Assembly: GCA_014904845.1 (NCBI GenBank)
Contig: MU119384.1
Coordinates: 9,300-73,299, forward strand
Length of the DNA stretch: 64,000 bases
Reading direction: 5' to 3'
Source: Acephala macrosclerotiorum
Lineage: Eukaryota > Ascomycota > Leotiomycetes > Helotiales > Mollisiaceae
Part shown: positions 11,673 through 23,573 of the stretch, piece after piece
Position numbering within the stretch: position 1 is the stretch's first letter
Layout of the letters: each line of letters starts with the position of its first letter
Translations under genes and position numbers: made by a program
Notes under the pieces: model-generated
What the model saw: the letters and a program-made list of their open reading frames with translations, nothing else
Told to the model about the DNA's origin: nothing
Database searches by the model: none

Positions 11673-13507
11673 ATGTCGAAGGAATTCGAAGCAGGTGTTA
11701 CGGGATCGACGTCTTCGGGGAAGGATGTCTCGATTGAGAAGAATTCTCCGATGGAGCCGACTACCGAGGATGTTCAGAATGGAATCATTCTCGAGGATGG
11801 GTTGAGGAGAGGCCTACTGGGGAGACATGTCACTTTGATTTCTCTGGCAAGTGTGATTGGAGCGAGTTGTTTCTATGGATTTGGATATGCGTTGTACCTT
11901 TCTGGTCCACTCGGGGCTTTGATTGGCTTCGGAATCATTGGTACGATCGTTCAACTGCAGAAAGAGCGCGGGAAGAGTGATACTGACATTATTGCAGGCT
12001 TCATGGTTTGGGCATTGATGCAAAGTATCGGAGAAGTGACGACTGCATTTCCAATTGCTGGAGGATTCATCGAGCATGCAAACCGATTTGTCGACCCCGC
12101 GTTCTCCTTCTCCATGGCATGGATGTATTATTTCATGTGGAGCGTCTTCCTTGGGAGCGGTGAGAGATCATGCCACTGCCTGGCCAAAAAGCAGCGTCTA
12201 ACTCATAACAGAATGGAATGGTGCTATTCTCATTCTTCAATATTGGGTTCCTGAGGAGAAGATGCCTATGTGGGCTTGGGTCCTGATCTTCTGGGGATTC
12301 TTCTCAGTGCTGTCGACGCTTGGTATAGTTGTCTATGGCGAGTTGGAATACTATCTAGGATGGTTCAAGATCGTGTCTTTGGCCGTCTGCTTCTTCATCT
12401 CTTTCTTGGTCAATGTTGGAGCTTTCGGTAATGGGTACATTGGATTCAGGTATTGGACGCCACCGGAAGGTTAGCTGAACTCTGCACTACAGCAAGGGAA
12501 ATTTCACTAACAAGTGGTAGGACCGATTGTCAATGGCATCAACGGTTTCGGTCAAGTGTTCGTTCTAGCATCAGCCTACTACGTTGGCACGGAAATCATC
12601 TCACTCGCTGCCGGAGAGACGAAGGACCCAAGAAAATCCATCCCGAGGGGTGTCAACACTGTCGTCTACCGCATCCTGTTTGTCTACATGGGTATAATCT
12701 TCTTCCAGGGCATCATTTGCCCCTCCAACTCCGAACAACTCCTCAACGCCACCTCAAAAGCTGCTTCTTCTCCCTTTACCATTGGATTCACGCAAGCAGG
12801 ATGGAAGTCATCTGGCCAATTCATCAACACGTTGATCATCATTGCTTTTATCTCGGCTGGTAATGGATGTATTTACGTTCAGTCTCGCGCTTTGTACTCG
12901 CTTGCTCTGACCGGTCGCGCACCAAAAATCTTCGCCAAGACGTCGAAGAAGGGAGGTCAGTACCCCGCCATGCGTGCGAAAAAGCAAATACTGACAAGTC
13001 TTAGTTCCATACGTCTCGATCCTCACCTCTTGCACCTGGGGTCTCCTCGCTCTTATGAACCTTAAAGTCACTGCGGGTCAAGTTTTCGCCTACATGACAT
13101 CTGTTGGCGGTTCAGCAGCTTACATAGCTTGGGCCGGAATCGTCTTCACCCACCTCCGTATTCGAAAGGGAATGGACAAACAAGGCATCGATCGTTCCAC
13201 TTACGCATTCAAAGCCTGGGGCACGATCTGGATCTACAGATTCAACTTGTTCTTGAATATCTTCATCCTGCTCATTCAGGGTTTCACTGCGTTTGAGAAC
13301 CCATTCAATTGGAGACTATTTGTTACGAGTTATATCACGATTCCGGCCTCAATCTTGCTCTTCGTGGGATACAAGTGGTATCATGGAACGCATTGGGTCA
13401 GATGCAGTGAGATGGATTTCTCGGATCGGTTGATGAAATTGGAAGATGATGATGAGGAGAAGCCTGTATCGTTTACAATGAGGATCATTTCGAAGTTCCG
13501 ACATTGA
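11673..13507 (+). CDS. Amino-acid permease (APC superfamily, fungal AAP type)
   Basis: Five exons (11673-11940, 11998-12159, 12212-12469, 12521-12955, 13005-13507) join in frame to give 541 residues, close to the usual 500-600. All introns are 49-57 bp with GT-AG ends. After a charged cytoplasmic N-terminus the first helix carries SLASVIGASCFYG, the family's substrate-binding helix-1 region, followed by EVTTAFPIAGGF and the conserved AGETKDPRKSIPRG loop. About twelve hydrophobic segments are expected. The protein should be a proton-coupled amino-acid importer of the plasma membrane; the substrate cannot be told. No lesion was found, in contrast with its neighbours on both sides. The start was chosen at MSKEFEAG, giving a normal-length N-terminal tail. 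Confidence 0.93.
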
Positions 13508-14410
13508 CAGGACATTCGTGATGGAGCGGCAAGATAGTGGGAACTCCTAGACAAGTGCAATATTCTGCTTTATGAATAGCGTCTGTCTATATTTGGGTTA
13601 TAGATACATAAAACTTGATGTCAATCCTCAGTACCTACTTTTGCCAAGATGCTGTCCCACTTGGCTTGAGTACATAACCTTTTGGAACGCCCCTTCCTTA
13701 TCTCTCAATTCAAAAATCAGAACAAAAAGGCCTGCTCCACGGACTTCCCCGTGACATTGTTCCCGCGTCTCCTTCGAACATAGAAATATGTTAGGCCCAA
13801 TACCAATCCATCTTGAAGCTATCTCAGCCGCCTTATCTGTTGGATATGAAAATATGTCGCTGTTGCGTAGGGCGGTGGAGAGTCGGGCTCCTTAGTCTCG
13901 CATTTTCTAGTTCTGAGAAAGCTGTTACGCAATTTCATCCATATTAGATTAAGTCGATTGTCGAAGGTTTAGGTAGAGTTTAGAGTGAGTCCTCGAATAG
14001 AATATTGCTGAGGGGAGCAGATCTTCCTCGTATGCTTCGTGCAGGAATTCCGAAACTAGAGATCAGTAGGTCCCAAACGTTCTCGTAGGATGGTGTCTGC
14101 TCCCACTTTTTGAAAGCGGCGTCGTTGAAATTTCCATATGCGCAAGGCGGGGCGGCTAAGATGTCCTAAGTCTTCCGGAAGAAAAATTCGTAGCAACAAG
14201 TCCGGCATTGATAGCTGGAGGGAATGTGTCGGATAGGGATCTCGCTTGGCTCAGGACGGCTCGGTTATGCTTGGTGGTATTAGGCGTGCAACAGCGGCGG
14301 CCCTGAACAATAACAATAAACTTTCTATAACGACTGTATAATACATGAATTTCGAGTCCTCTTCCATCACAAGATGAATGGCCGTGACTGAAAACTTCCA
14401 GTAACCACTA
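13508..14410. other. Intergenic region between convergent genes
   Basis: 3' regions of the permease and the kelch gene. No gene, RNA or clear repeat was seen. Confidence 0.5.
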
Positions 14411-16931
14411 TCAGGACGTAGCATCACTCCTCATACTCCGCTTACTCACAGCCCCTACCTCCCTCCTCGGAATCCTAGGACTCGTCGACGGTGAACCCCC
14501 ATACGCACTCCCCACAGCCGTATTCCCACTCTCGTCACTCACCTCTGAAAACCGACTATCACTCCCACCCCTCTTATGTCTCGTCACTCCTGCTGCCGCT
14601 ATCGGTGGAACACCCCATTCATTCACATTCCCGTCATGACCTCCAACCAACGGTTTAACATTATCCCCGGCTTCACCAACTCGTTCATCATGCCAACCGA
14701 CAGGCGTTGGGGAACCGGGAGTAGGCATCTCGATAGGTGGACTGCGAGGGATGTCGTGCCCGTTGGAGTGGTTCCCTATTTCTTTCGCTTCTCGGTAGGA
14801 GGGAAGTTCTGCATGGCGGGCGTTGTCTTTTTAGTTGTCATCTGGTTTACGGCGGAAGCAGAGAAAGAATATGAGGGCGCCAAAGAGGAACAGTCCGGCG
14901 ATGCCGCCGACGACACCGCCTGCTATGGTGCCTGTGTGACTTGACCTTGAGCTTGGAGAAGCAGTTGCGGATGGACTTTGTGTGGATGTCGGCGTAGTAG
15001 TTGGAGTTGAAGTTGTATTGGTGGAATTGGTGTCATTACCAGCAGCTAGGATGTAGGTTGCAGGAGGTGTGTAGACTGGGCGTTGAATAGTTGAATTGAA
15101 AACGTACTGGAGGTACAAGTCACTCCATAGGAGAGGTGCTGTTTTCGATACGCCACCCGAAGGCGTCCCGCCAATGACAGATACCATTGCTGATGGGACG
15201 AGAGCAGCACGTTGGGAGCCAGCATAGTCGAACTGGCCTGTGTAACTCATGTTGGGCATAGAGAATATCCGTGCTGGCATAGATGATTGACATTGTGTCG
15301 AATCTGCATCACCTGCTGGGAGAGTCCTGTCCATGCCACCAATGATGAGGAGATTTTCGCCTACGAGATGACAAGTATGGCCTAAAATGATCGTTAGCTC
15401 GGGGATGTGATATTGCATGTCATCGATTAGGTCAATCAATAAGGGCACGTACGGTAGAGACCGCCATCTTGACCATAAAGCCTGACCCACTCGAAGGTTG
15501 GAAGGCTCAGCGCCCAGCTGACGATCGTTAGTGGGGGGACTGAAAGCTAACTAAGAATACTGACATCTCCTGTCTGCTCGTAGGACCTTTTCCAAAAGTC
15601 GAGATGCCTGCGACCATGACAATGTTCCACGAGCTATTGTCCGCGGAACCTATCAACGCCAAGCAAAGTGCGCCTCGACCTGCCGGAATGCCTCCGCCAG
15701 CAGTGGCGAAGGTTTGCTGACGAAACCAATACCCAGACTCAATATCATATAAATCCACTTCCGTCATGTTGATTATGACATTTCCTCCAGATGCGCCAGC
15801 CACTGGAACACCCCAAGGTGTATTCGGGTTCAGTGTTGTCTGTCCGCCGATCAACACCAGTATTCCCTTCGGGCCAACAGGTACGTGGATCATCGCGCCA
15901 TCTGTTCTTAGCTGAAGGAAGGTAGATATGGATAGGTTCGTGAGGACTGAAGCTTGAGGCTGAGAAGTATCTAGTCGTAGCATTCCTTCGAGATCTATTG
16001 ACTAGTCAGCACCTTCAAGACCTTGAAAGTTCAAGAGTCTCACATTTGAAAGTATCATAGAGTATATAGTTGGCATAATCAGGATCAGAGAACTGCTGAA
16101 CAAAGCCCTCAAATATGAAACTCTGATTCAACGTCGGCGCATCGCAATGAGCAGCTACGCCTGGTCTGTCAATCTTCTTCCCCGTGCCATTGTTGATGAA
16201 GTCCGTCTCCTGAGTCCAAGTCTCGGAGTCTATGTCGAACTCCCATATTGCTGCGCTGGGAATGGATGCCTCTGGTAGATAGCCAGCAGTACTTGGGTTG
16301 ACATTTCGTGAGAACCATCCTCCTAATTGATATACCTTTCGTGTCTCAGCAGAGTACCAAAGAGCTGAATCTTCTAGTGCTGGGGGGACGCCCGGTGGCT
16401 TGTGGATCGTTCAGCAAGGGAAGGTGTCGTTCGCTGTGAAGTTCTTTAACAGGCCGAGGACGAGGAGATCCACATCTAAGGATGGGGTGTTTAGCGTGGT
16501 ACAACTTCAGGAAGAGATGTTCTCCTTACTCATTCCTTGATCATATGCGCTCCCAGTGTCGGAGAAAGTCGTATTTTCTTGAGGAGTATACTACGACAAA
16601 TTAGTCCCTGGCCAATTTTCCATGAGGTGATTCGCATACCGTATCTCCAGAGTCGATGTAAATGCTGCCATTAACATACACGCCTGCGCTGGTTGTTAGT
16701 ATCCCCGTACCAAAGAATTCTTCTTGGCTACTTACTTGCATGCCGGTAAAGTCGGCAGTAATGTTGTGTCAGATCATAACGGCTACTATTCACAGTCGGG
16801 GCCTGGATCGCCGTTGGTAATGAAGTTGCGGAACTGCTAGTATTTTTAGCCTGTCTTTTTTCAAAGAATTCAAACGCATCTGCAAAAGATATGAATGAAA
16901 ATAGGAATACGAGGGCGGCCAAGGTCTTCAT
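14411..16931 (-). pseudogene. Kelch-repeat membrane protein with two internal stop codons
   Basis: Seven exons (16931-16736, 16683-16640, 16590-16530, 16475-16044, 15994-15565, 15517-15453, 15381-14411) splice in perfect phase to 733 codons. The product would have a signal peptide (MKTLAALVFLFSFISFADA), kelch-type beta-propeller segments (SVYVNGSIYIDSGD, YQLGGWF, ILVLIGGQ, NLLIIGGMDR), a Ser/Thr-rich stalk, one transmembrane helix near GGVVGGIAGLFLFGALIFF, and a Ser/Gly-rich cytoplasmic tail. Fungal relatives are cell-surface kelch proteins of unknown ligand. Codon 122 is TGA (16413-16411), just before IHKPPGVPPALED, and codon 593 is TAA (14833-14831), just after the membrane segment. Both can arise by one C-to-T change (CGA and CAA). 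The first would truncate the propeller. The otherwise intact structure points to recent loss or an assembly or strain-specific change. Confidence 0.85.
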
Positions 16932-19605
16932 CTTTTCTGTTGGACCAACAGATGCAAAGGTAACCAAACAGAACAAGGAATGCGGACGCTGTAGATATTG
17001 GGAACCTATGCAGCGAGTCCGGACCCCGGCGAGATCGACAGTATGATCCTTCCTTCCACCGTCATGAAAGGCCTGGGGAAGGTTGACTCTTACACACCTA
17101 ATCGTCAATGGCCATGAAAGCCATACAGCAAGCGAGCCTATCTGACAGGGTAAGCGGGGCAATTGGAAGTTTTATTTCGCCTTACGCATGTGAGCTGAGC
17201 GTTCGAGACGCACCTCGACTGTGTGAGCCGCATGCGGACTCAGGAAAACAAAATCTTCTCTGATGAGCTTCTACTCCCAAGCCGTGCTACCTACACCGCA
17301 TGGTGCGACTCATGACTCGAGCCTTGTGGCAGTAGTAGTCAAGCTTCTGCTTCCAATAATGAATTAAATGTAGGTCGAGTCGAACAAGAATTTTAATTCG
17401 CTTGCAGTACAACGATATTCAAGGACAGCATGCTAGGGAAGATCGAAATCACTCGGCTAAGCTGAACCCTTCGGAGCAGTCCTTGTGCGTGTTGGTGAAA
17501 GTTTCGAGGGCCACTGAGTCTCATGCCACGAATGATAGCTGCGTAGAAAGCAGCAATAGCTTCTAGAATCGAGCTCTGCTACCAAACCGTGCATAGAAAA
17601 ATCAGTCAATCGGGGTCCCGTCGAAAAAGTCTGTACCGATATATCCAATCGCAGTTCCTCGCATTCGATCCTTGATAAGATCTCAACTCGCTGCTATACG
17701 ACGTGGATGCATGTGAAGGATATAAGAAGAATGTGTGAGGTTTTGGACACACCACATCTAGGTTACAGCTTCTTAAAACGCGGGACGTCAAATTTAAGCG
17801 AGCCCTTTAAAGGGGAGTGCGCAACGCCACAATTTGCTGACTGGTAGGAGGATCGAAGCTGCATCGAGAGCTGAAAACTAACATGCAGAATCAAGGATGA
17901 GGGACCGAATAGTGGGTTGCATTCTTACCCGGATTTGGGGAAGATAGTCTCCGCAAGATAGCCCCCAAAGTGATTGCTGGATGGTAATGACTAGCCCTCG
18001 GGGTTGAGGAATAGAGGCTCATACCGCATATAATTCCAAAATCGACGGCCCTGTAGAATTCTGGATCCGTGAAAATGACCCACAATCTTTTGGGATGGAT
18101 GACAATGGAATCGAAAATGGTAGATAGGCCATCTTCGTGCGGAAGGGTGCATCGTTAACCTTTAACCTGCGCCGATCCACGCTGATTACAGCCACTTGAG
18201 GCTCTGCTGGCCACGCCCGTCGGACATCAGCCCCATACCAAAGAAGATGCGTTAAGCATAATCGCAAGCACGTCGCAAGCACGAGGCCACGAAAGTCGAC
18301 GTCGTACTGATTGAACCAACCGAGACCCTTCGCCCCCAAAACCCCGCATATAAGGCCAAGCCACATGGCTCTGGTTCTCGGGTGCTTCGCCTTCTGGATG
18401 CATTTCCGCATTCTCTTTGAGCATCCAATAAAATTCGAACGAAAAGCATTCGTCAGAGAAGGGATGCTGCTGACCCTCTGGAACCCTTTGCAACGCGTAG
18501 CACATTCGGGCTTCCCCATCATTACGCCGCAGTCGAAATAGAATAAGCAAAACAACACTTGATGACACTAGTCTCCTGTATTTAGAAGAGCAAGATGTTG
18601 GGCGAGAAAAGGCCAATCATGGAAGGCAGAGCAGGAGTCGAACGCGATCATGCCCGAATTGAGGTTGAAGGCCACACCTTCAAGCCAATTGCATTGGTCG
18701 AGAGCCTGAGTAGAGCAAACATAATTGTCGAGGTAGGCTGTCTGGCGTGATGATATAATGTAATGAGCTGATGTCAAAGTTGCTGAGTCTTGTGGTGGCA
18801 GAGAGAAGAGAAGGATCGAAAACGAAAATTTGGGTTCTAGCAAGTGATCACGTGCAACTGTTTCAAAAACTAAAGAGACTTGCCTGAAGCGAGTTCTCAG
18901 GTCCTTCTTCCATCATCAATATCAAAGGCTTCAGCAACTCTCGGTACCAGAGCATAATAACGCTCGCTAAAGCAGCAAGGAATCTCGTACTTTACGATAG
19001 CTGCAAGTTCGGTCTACAATGCCTATAGTGTCCCACGTCTGAAGGCCAGTTTCCCTGTTGCTAAGTCACGATCAACATGGACGCCCTCCAAGCTACTTCG
19101 ACCATTGCAGGCAACGATAGCCCTCCTTGAGCTCGACATAATCTATCAATGCATGAAAATGCTCTAGGATAGCTTTAAGATTACAGACGTTAAGCAACTT
19201 CAGACAGGGAATCAGATACAAGTCTCCTGCCAACGATCACTCTAGACGCGACCCCCATTTCCTTAATCGCCCCTCCTACAATACAAGTATACATTGGCAC
19301 GCCTTGACTAGGCTTTATTTACGGAGGCATATCTCTCACCATCTCAGCAGCACCACTTTCTCGATGCCTGGATCCTTCCATCTTTTCGAAGGCTCGTATC
19401 CTCAGACCGTCCATTCTATCAGAATACACGCACCACCTGTTGACGCGCACAGCATCTGCGGAGAAGTATATAAGGCATACAACGTGGTGGCAGTAAAGAT
19501 GCTTAGTCCTAGACCAGCTTTTCTTCCTGGTGGCGGATTGAGCCCCAGCGTGGTCCAGAGCTGTGCACATCTAGTAGTGATAAGTCATGATGAATTGGAT
19601 ACTAT
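16932..19605. other. Long stretch without a recognisable gene
   Basis: Open frames up to about 180 codons exist on the minus strand at 18019-18616 and 18568-18843, overlapping one another, but I recognise no domain and no splice structure. Composition is ordinary. They may be relics or a lineage-specific gene. Confidence 0.4.
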
Positions 19606-21163
19606 TCAAGAAGACAGCATCCAGGGTATGCTCCAAGGATCCGAGCTCTGATACGCCGAATCATCAGCTTCGAAACCTTGCTCTTCCTCCACGACCACAG
19701 CTGGAGTTATGATTGGCTTCGGTCTGGGAGCTTCGATCAGCCGTCCACTTGCAACGGGAGTCGAAACTTTACCAGGAATGGTACTGAACGTGGGAATATC
19801 GCTATAAAACTCGGGCCACTTTTCGAACATGCCGGGGCCCATTGTCCAAGCATTGATATCGCTGATGCGATCCTCAAAGCCTTGCGACAATTTGTACTGC
19901 CCTGTCTGGATATTACGCGTGTAACAATCTCGGAATTCGAATGGCCAAAGAACATGCAGACCGTCGCAGAACAGATCCCAGAAGACGTTCGAGCAGTATC
20001 GGTGTTGATGGAAGACAAAGCGTTCGCGGATGCCAGGCCTGCAGACATCAGTATGATCGTTCGGAGGGGCGACGAATACATACCACGCGAAATAGTCGAT
20101 TGCATATGAATGGGCAATGGCCTGCGATGGGCTAGAACTGTCAGCCTTGATATTGGATCTCGAGACCGTCATCCACCTACCGCTTCGAATACCAGGAGGG
20201 CAATCTGGCCTGCTTCTCCGCTGAGGGAGCAGTGTCATGGCGAATCATTTTGTGCATCATCCTCATGATAGCAAGACGCTCTACTGGAGCACATCGTGCG
20301 AAGAGAGTCTCGTCAATTCGACGGAGTTTCGCCCATGATGGCGGAAGCTTGCCTCCTGCACGCTCGACCACGGCTTCCCACCCCTCCAGTAACGCTCGAA
20401 TTGGTGTATCATCCATCATTGCTTCCTCCACGCGATCCACAGATGCAGAACAAGGGACAGGTCTTGTCAAGGTCTCATTAGCGAACCTCCAAAAGTTGAG
20501 GGTCTGCTTCCGCTCTTTGTGCATTCCAGGACAGCATTCACAGCCTGAGTCGACACGAGGGATGATAGCATCTTGATGATCTTCTTGCTGAAATTGTATC
20601 ATATCATCGCACGCTACTTGATCGAAACTGGAAACCTCCGGGAGGCACATCTCCTTAGCAAGATCGAAGTCGAAATTGTTCAGAGTAGCATCCTCCATAA
20701 GGTACTGTCTAATGGTCGGCAAAGGAGGAACTGTTTCGATATATTGATCATCCGTGGAAATGGTCTCGTGCTCCTGTGGTTGTCTCTCCTGGTTCTGGTC
20801 TTGTTGCTCAGCATCTTGGACCGGAACCTCGTGCGCCTGGAGAGTAGCCTGGATAATGTTCAACGTCTTGGCCAGCGAATCTCTCTCCTTGGAGACTATA
20901 TCAAGTCGATTCAAGAGATCATCAACTTGCCCATTCCGATCTCGATCCCTCAGATCTTCCACCAACTGTTCAAGCTGAGCTATGCGAGCTTTCGTCCGTT
21001 CTCGTGATGCCCGTTGACAGCGACGATCCTGCTCACGCTTTCTTGTTCTTCTTTCCAAAGCAGTCTCTGCCGAAGTTGACCTATTTACGGCACGTGGTTC
21101 TCCGGTCTCTGGTGATTGGAAAGCCGCACCGGCGGATGGTCTGAGGTTTGAACGTGCAGTCAT
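19606..21163 (-). CDS. bZIP-type transcription factor with DUF3425 domain
   Basis: Two exons (21163-20181 and 20137-19606) with a 43-bp intron give 504 residues in frame. The basic region near residues 35-60 reads RRTRKREQDRRCQRASRERT and is followed by a short leucine-zipper-like heptad region (IAQLEQLVEDL) and a Gln-rich linker. The C-terminal half matches the fungal DUF3425 regulatory domain, with IDYFAWYVF, then FVFHQHRYCSNVFWDLFCDG and a WTMGPGMFEKWPEFY segment. Proteins of this class are nuclear regulators, often near accessory metabolic genes. The real ATG is at 21163; the frame upstream only has a non-ATG start. No lesion was seen. It faces the zinc dehydrogenase gene across about 470 bp and could regulate the block at 21.6-32 kb, but that is inference. 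Confidence 0.9.
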
Positions 21164-21635
21164 GGTGCATACCAGCAAAACAGCCCAATAGAGGAACTCG
21201 TCAATACACGATCAATTCGGATACACAATGGACAGTACAAATCGCGAAGAAAGGATTTTTAATGTTTGTTCGACTCAAGGACCTGTGGAGGACAGGGGCG
21301 AAACCTGGAGATGCGGGGTTGCGGGGTCAAGCTGTGGCTGAGACACTACCAACGAGGTCAACATTGCCTGTCGCCACAGTTTATCCTCGGCCCGCAGCCG
21401 GCTACGTTAACCCACGTTCGTTTTCTCTTCACGCAACTTGCTGCCAATAGTGCACGAAACTCTTTGTGAAACCAACTCACCGGAATTCATTTGCTAAACT
21501 GGCTTTCGATATATTCCTTTCCAATCGCCTTGGAGCGCCAAAGCCGGGACTTGCTGGTAGCGCCCAGTCTCAAGGATTCACCTCAATCATGCCTACTATC
21601 CGGCTCCCCATAAAGTCCTCACAAATACAACTGCC

Positions 21636-23028
21636 TTACTGCAAGTCGAGCACCATTCGCCCGCTAATCTTGCCATCTTCCATCTCACTAAAGATCTAAG
21701 AAATTTCAGTACGAACGTAGGAATTCTCTAACTGGCATCTCACTTCTGTCAAACTTTCCATCTTTCGGAGTTGGTAATGCGTCTTAACCAGGCCTCGTGC
21801 AGCAATTTCAAGACACTCCTTCGCATCAAGTCTATTTCCTGACTTAATGGCTATGGCTGCATTAGCATTGCCGTCCTAGTAATATACTGGATGGGTGTCT
21901 TTGAACTCACCAAAGATTGTCAACTCTTTGTCAATAAGGTCGCCGACCTTTGCTCCTTCAATCGGCAGACTCGTCCCTTCAGGAACCCCCAAACACACTA
22001 ATGTTCCACGGAAACCAAGGAACGACACAGCTTGATTGTATGCTCTGTTGCTGCTTGAGCAGACAAGTGCTATCCTCGCACCTTTGCCAGTGATTTTCTT
22101 GACTTCTGCTGCCAGACTGGCATCACTATCGTGCTTCATAAAGTCAATGAAGGTATCAGCATGCAAATCCAAGCAGAAGTCTCTCTTCGAATCCGCATCT
22201 ATCGCCACAACTTTAGCACCGAGGGCTTTGGCGTACTGAATGGCAAGATGGCCGAGGCCTCCACCAGCACCCGATATTAGAACCCACTGGCCATGCTGCA
22301 ACTTGGCTCTCTTCAACGCAGTGTATACTGTGATTCCACCGCACATCAGCGCCGCAGCGCTGGCTAGGTCCATATCCTCTGGAATTGGTGTAACATACTT
22401 GGCGGGCGCAAGGCAGTATTGCTGAAAGGTGCCAGGCGTCAAATACCCAGAAACGGTGCCGAAAGGACAGCATGTTTCGCCGCCTTCGAGGCAATTGTCT
22501 GCAAGTGATGAGAAAGTGGATACCCGAGCAAGGAAGGAGATTATACCGCAGTTCAGACAAGCGTCAGCTGCCCATTTGATTCCAACTTTTGAGCCAAGCG
22601 CAGGAGATTTGACGCCAGAGCCTTGTATTATGACTTCTCCAACTCCTGATTACATGTCAGATGTGTAGAGACCAATGTCTGCACTGTGGTTGACCTTCAT
22701 GTCCTCCAACTTGCCCTGAAACATGTCCGTCAGCCGATGGTATATCAAGAAGCACATCCAAGACCTTACCTTTTGGCGTTGGTATCGGCAATGTGCTGAA
22801 TGCGCAGGTGCATATACCATAATCTGTATGACAGACGCCGGAATAAAGTCTACGGTCAATGCAATTAGTATGACGGTCACCTCGAGAATGTCCCTGATAA
22901 ACCTACAGTCGAACGAGCACTTCACCAGGCCCAGGTTCTGGAATGGGCAGCTCTACCACTTGCGTCTTGATAGTAGGAGGGTCTGCATATATGATGGCGC
23001 GATTGGCCGCTGCAGTTGAGCCGTTCAT
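21636..23028 (-). CDS. Zinc-dependent alcohol dehydrogenase (ADH1-like, MDR superfamily)
   Basis: Seven exons (23028-22907, 22849-22770, 22715-22695, 22645-22547, 22498-21911, 21856-21744, 21695-21636) join to exactly 361 codons, 360 residues, the normal length. The tiny 21-bp third exon holds the GGHEG motif. Catalytic zinc ligands are visible in YSGVCHTDYG and GGHEG; structural-zinc cysteines lie in CLNCGDNCLEGGETCC. The NAD(H)-binding loop is GAGGGLGHLA, followed by the acidic AIDADSKR that favours NAD. The enzyme interconverts alcohols and aldehydes or ketones in the cytosol. It is transcribed divergently from the P450 at 23574, the 545 bp between them presumably forming a shared promoter. 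The final exons end GRMVLDLQ. No lesion was found. Confidence 0.93.
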
Positions 23029-23573
23029 ACTGAGATGTCGATCTTCGAGAAAGGTGTGGTATGTAATAGGTACTTCCTGTCGGACAAAGTAACATTCCAA
23101 CTAGCTTCTTCTCATCTATTTTCAAGCAAAATCCAACTCTGTGCCGCAGGTCCTGAGTAAGAATGACCGACGTCGACAAGGCAAACTGACTCTATTTCCA
23201 CCTTCAAATATCTCTTCTCGTTGTTCCAAGTGAGACACAGCCTTCCTCTTCGGCTCCTAGCGTGGTGGCTTGTGCCGAGATTCAAGATGCGGGGAAAGCC
23301 ACACTTGAATATCCGTGCCACCTATGTCAGGGCGACTGACATCGACACCACCCAATGGGAGGACATCTTGGTATCCATTGTAGGAGCTACTCCAGATATG
23401 TTGGGCAAAGCCGCATCGCCTTCTCCGACGCATCTATCGAGTCAGGATAGTGTGCACGACAACTTCCTTCTATTGTGCTCGAACATACTTCACTCGAAGA
23501 CGGGTGCTTTTCCTTTGCCCACTTTCTCTCTGTTTAAGCATTTTTGCCTTCGCAATTCTTATCTTGTGCTACG
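23029..23573. promoter_or_regulatory. Bidirectional promoter between dehydrogenase and P450
   Basis: The two start codons diverge with 545 bp between them and no gene in between. No specific operator was identified. Co-regulation of the two enzymes is an inference from arrangement. Confidence 0.5.

Noticed and set aside
18019..18843. Minus-strand frames of 90-180 codons in a gene-poor stretch
   Set aside because: Overlapping frames contradict one another and no family resemblance was seen; kept only as an unassigned stretch.
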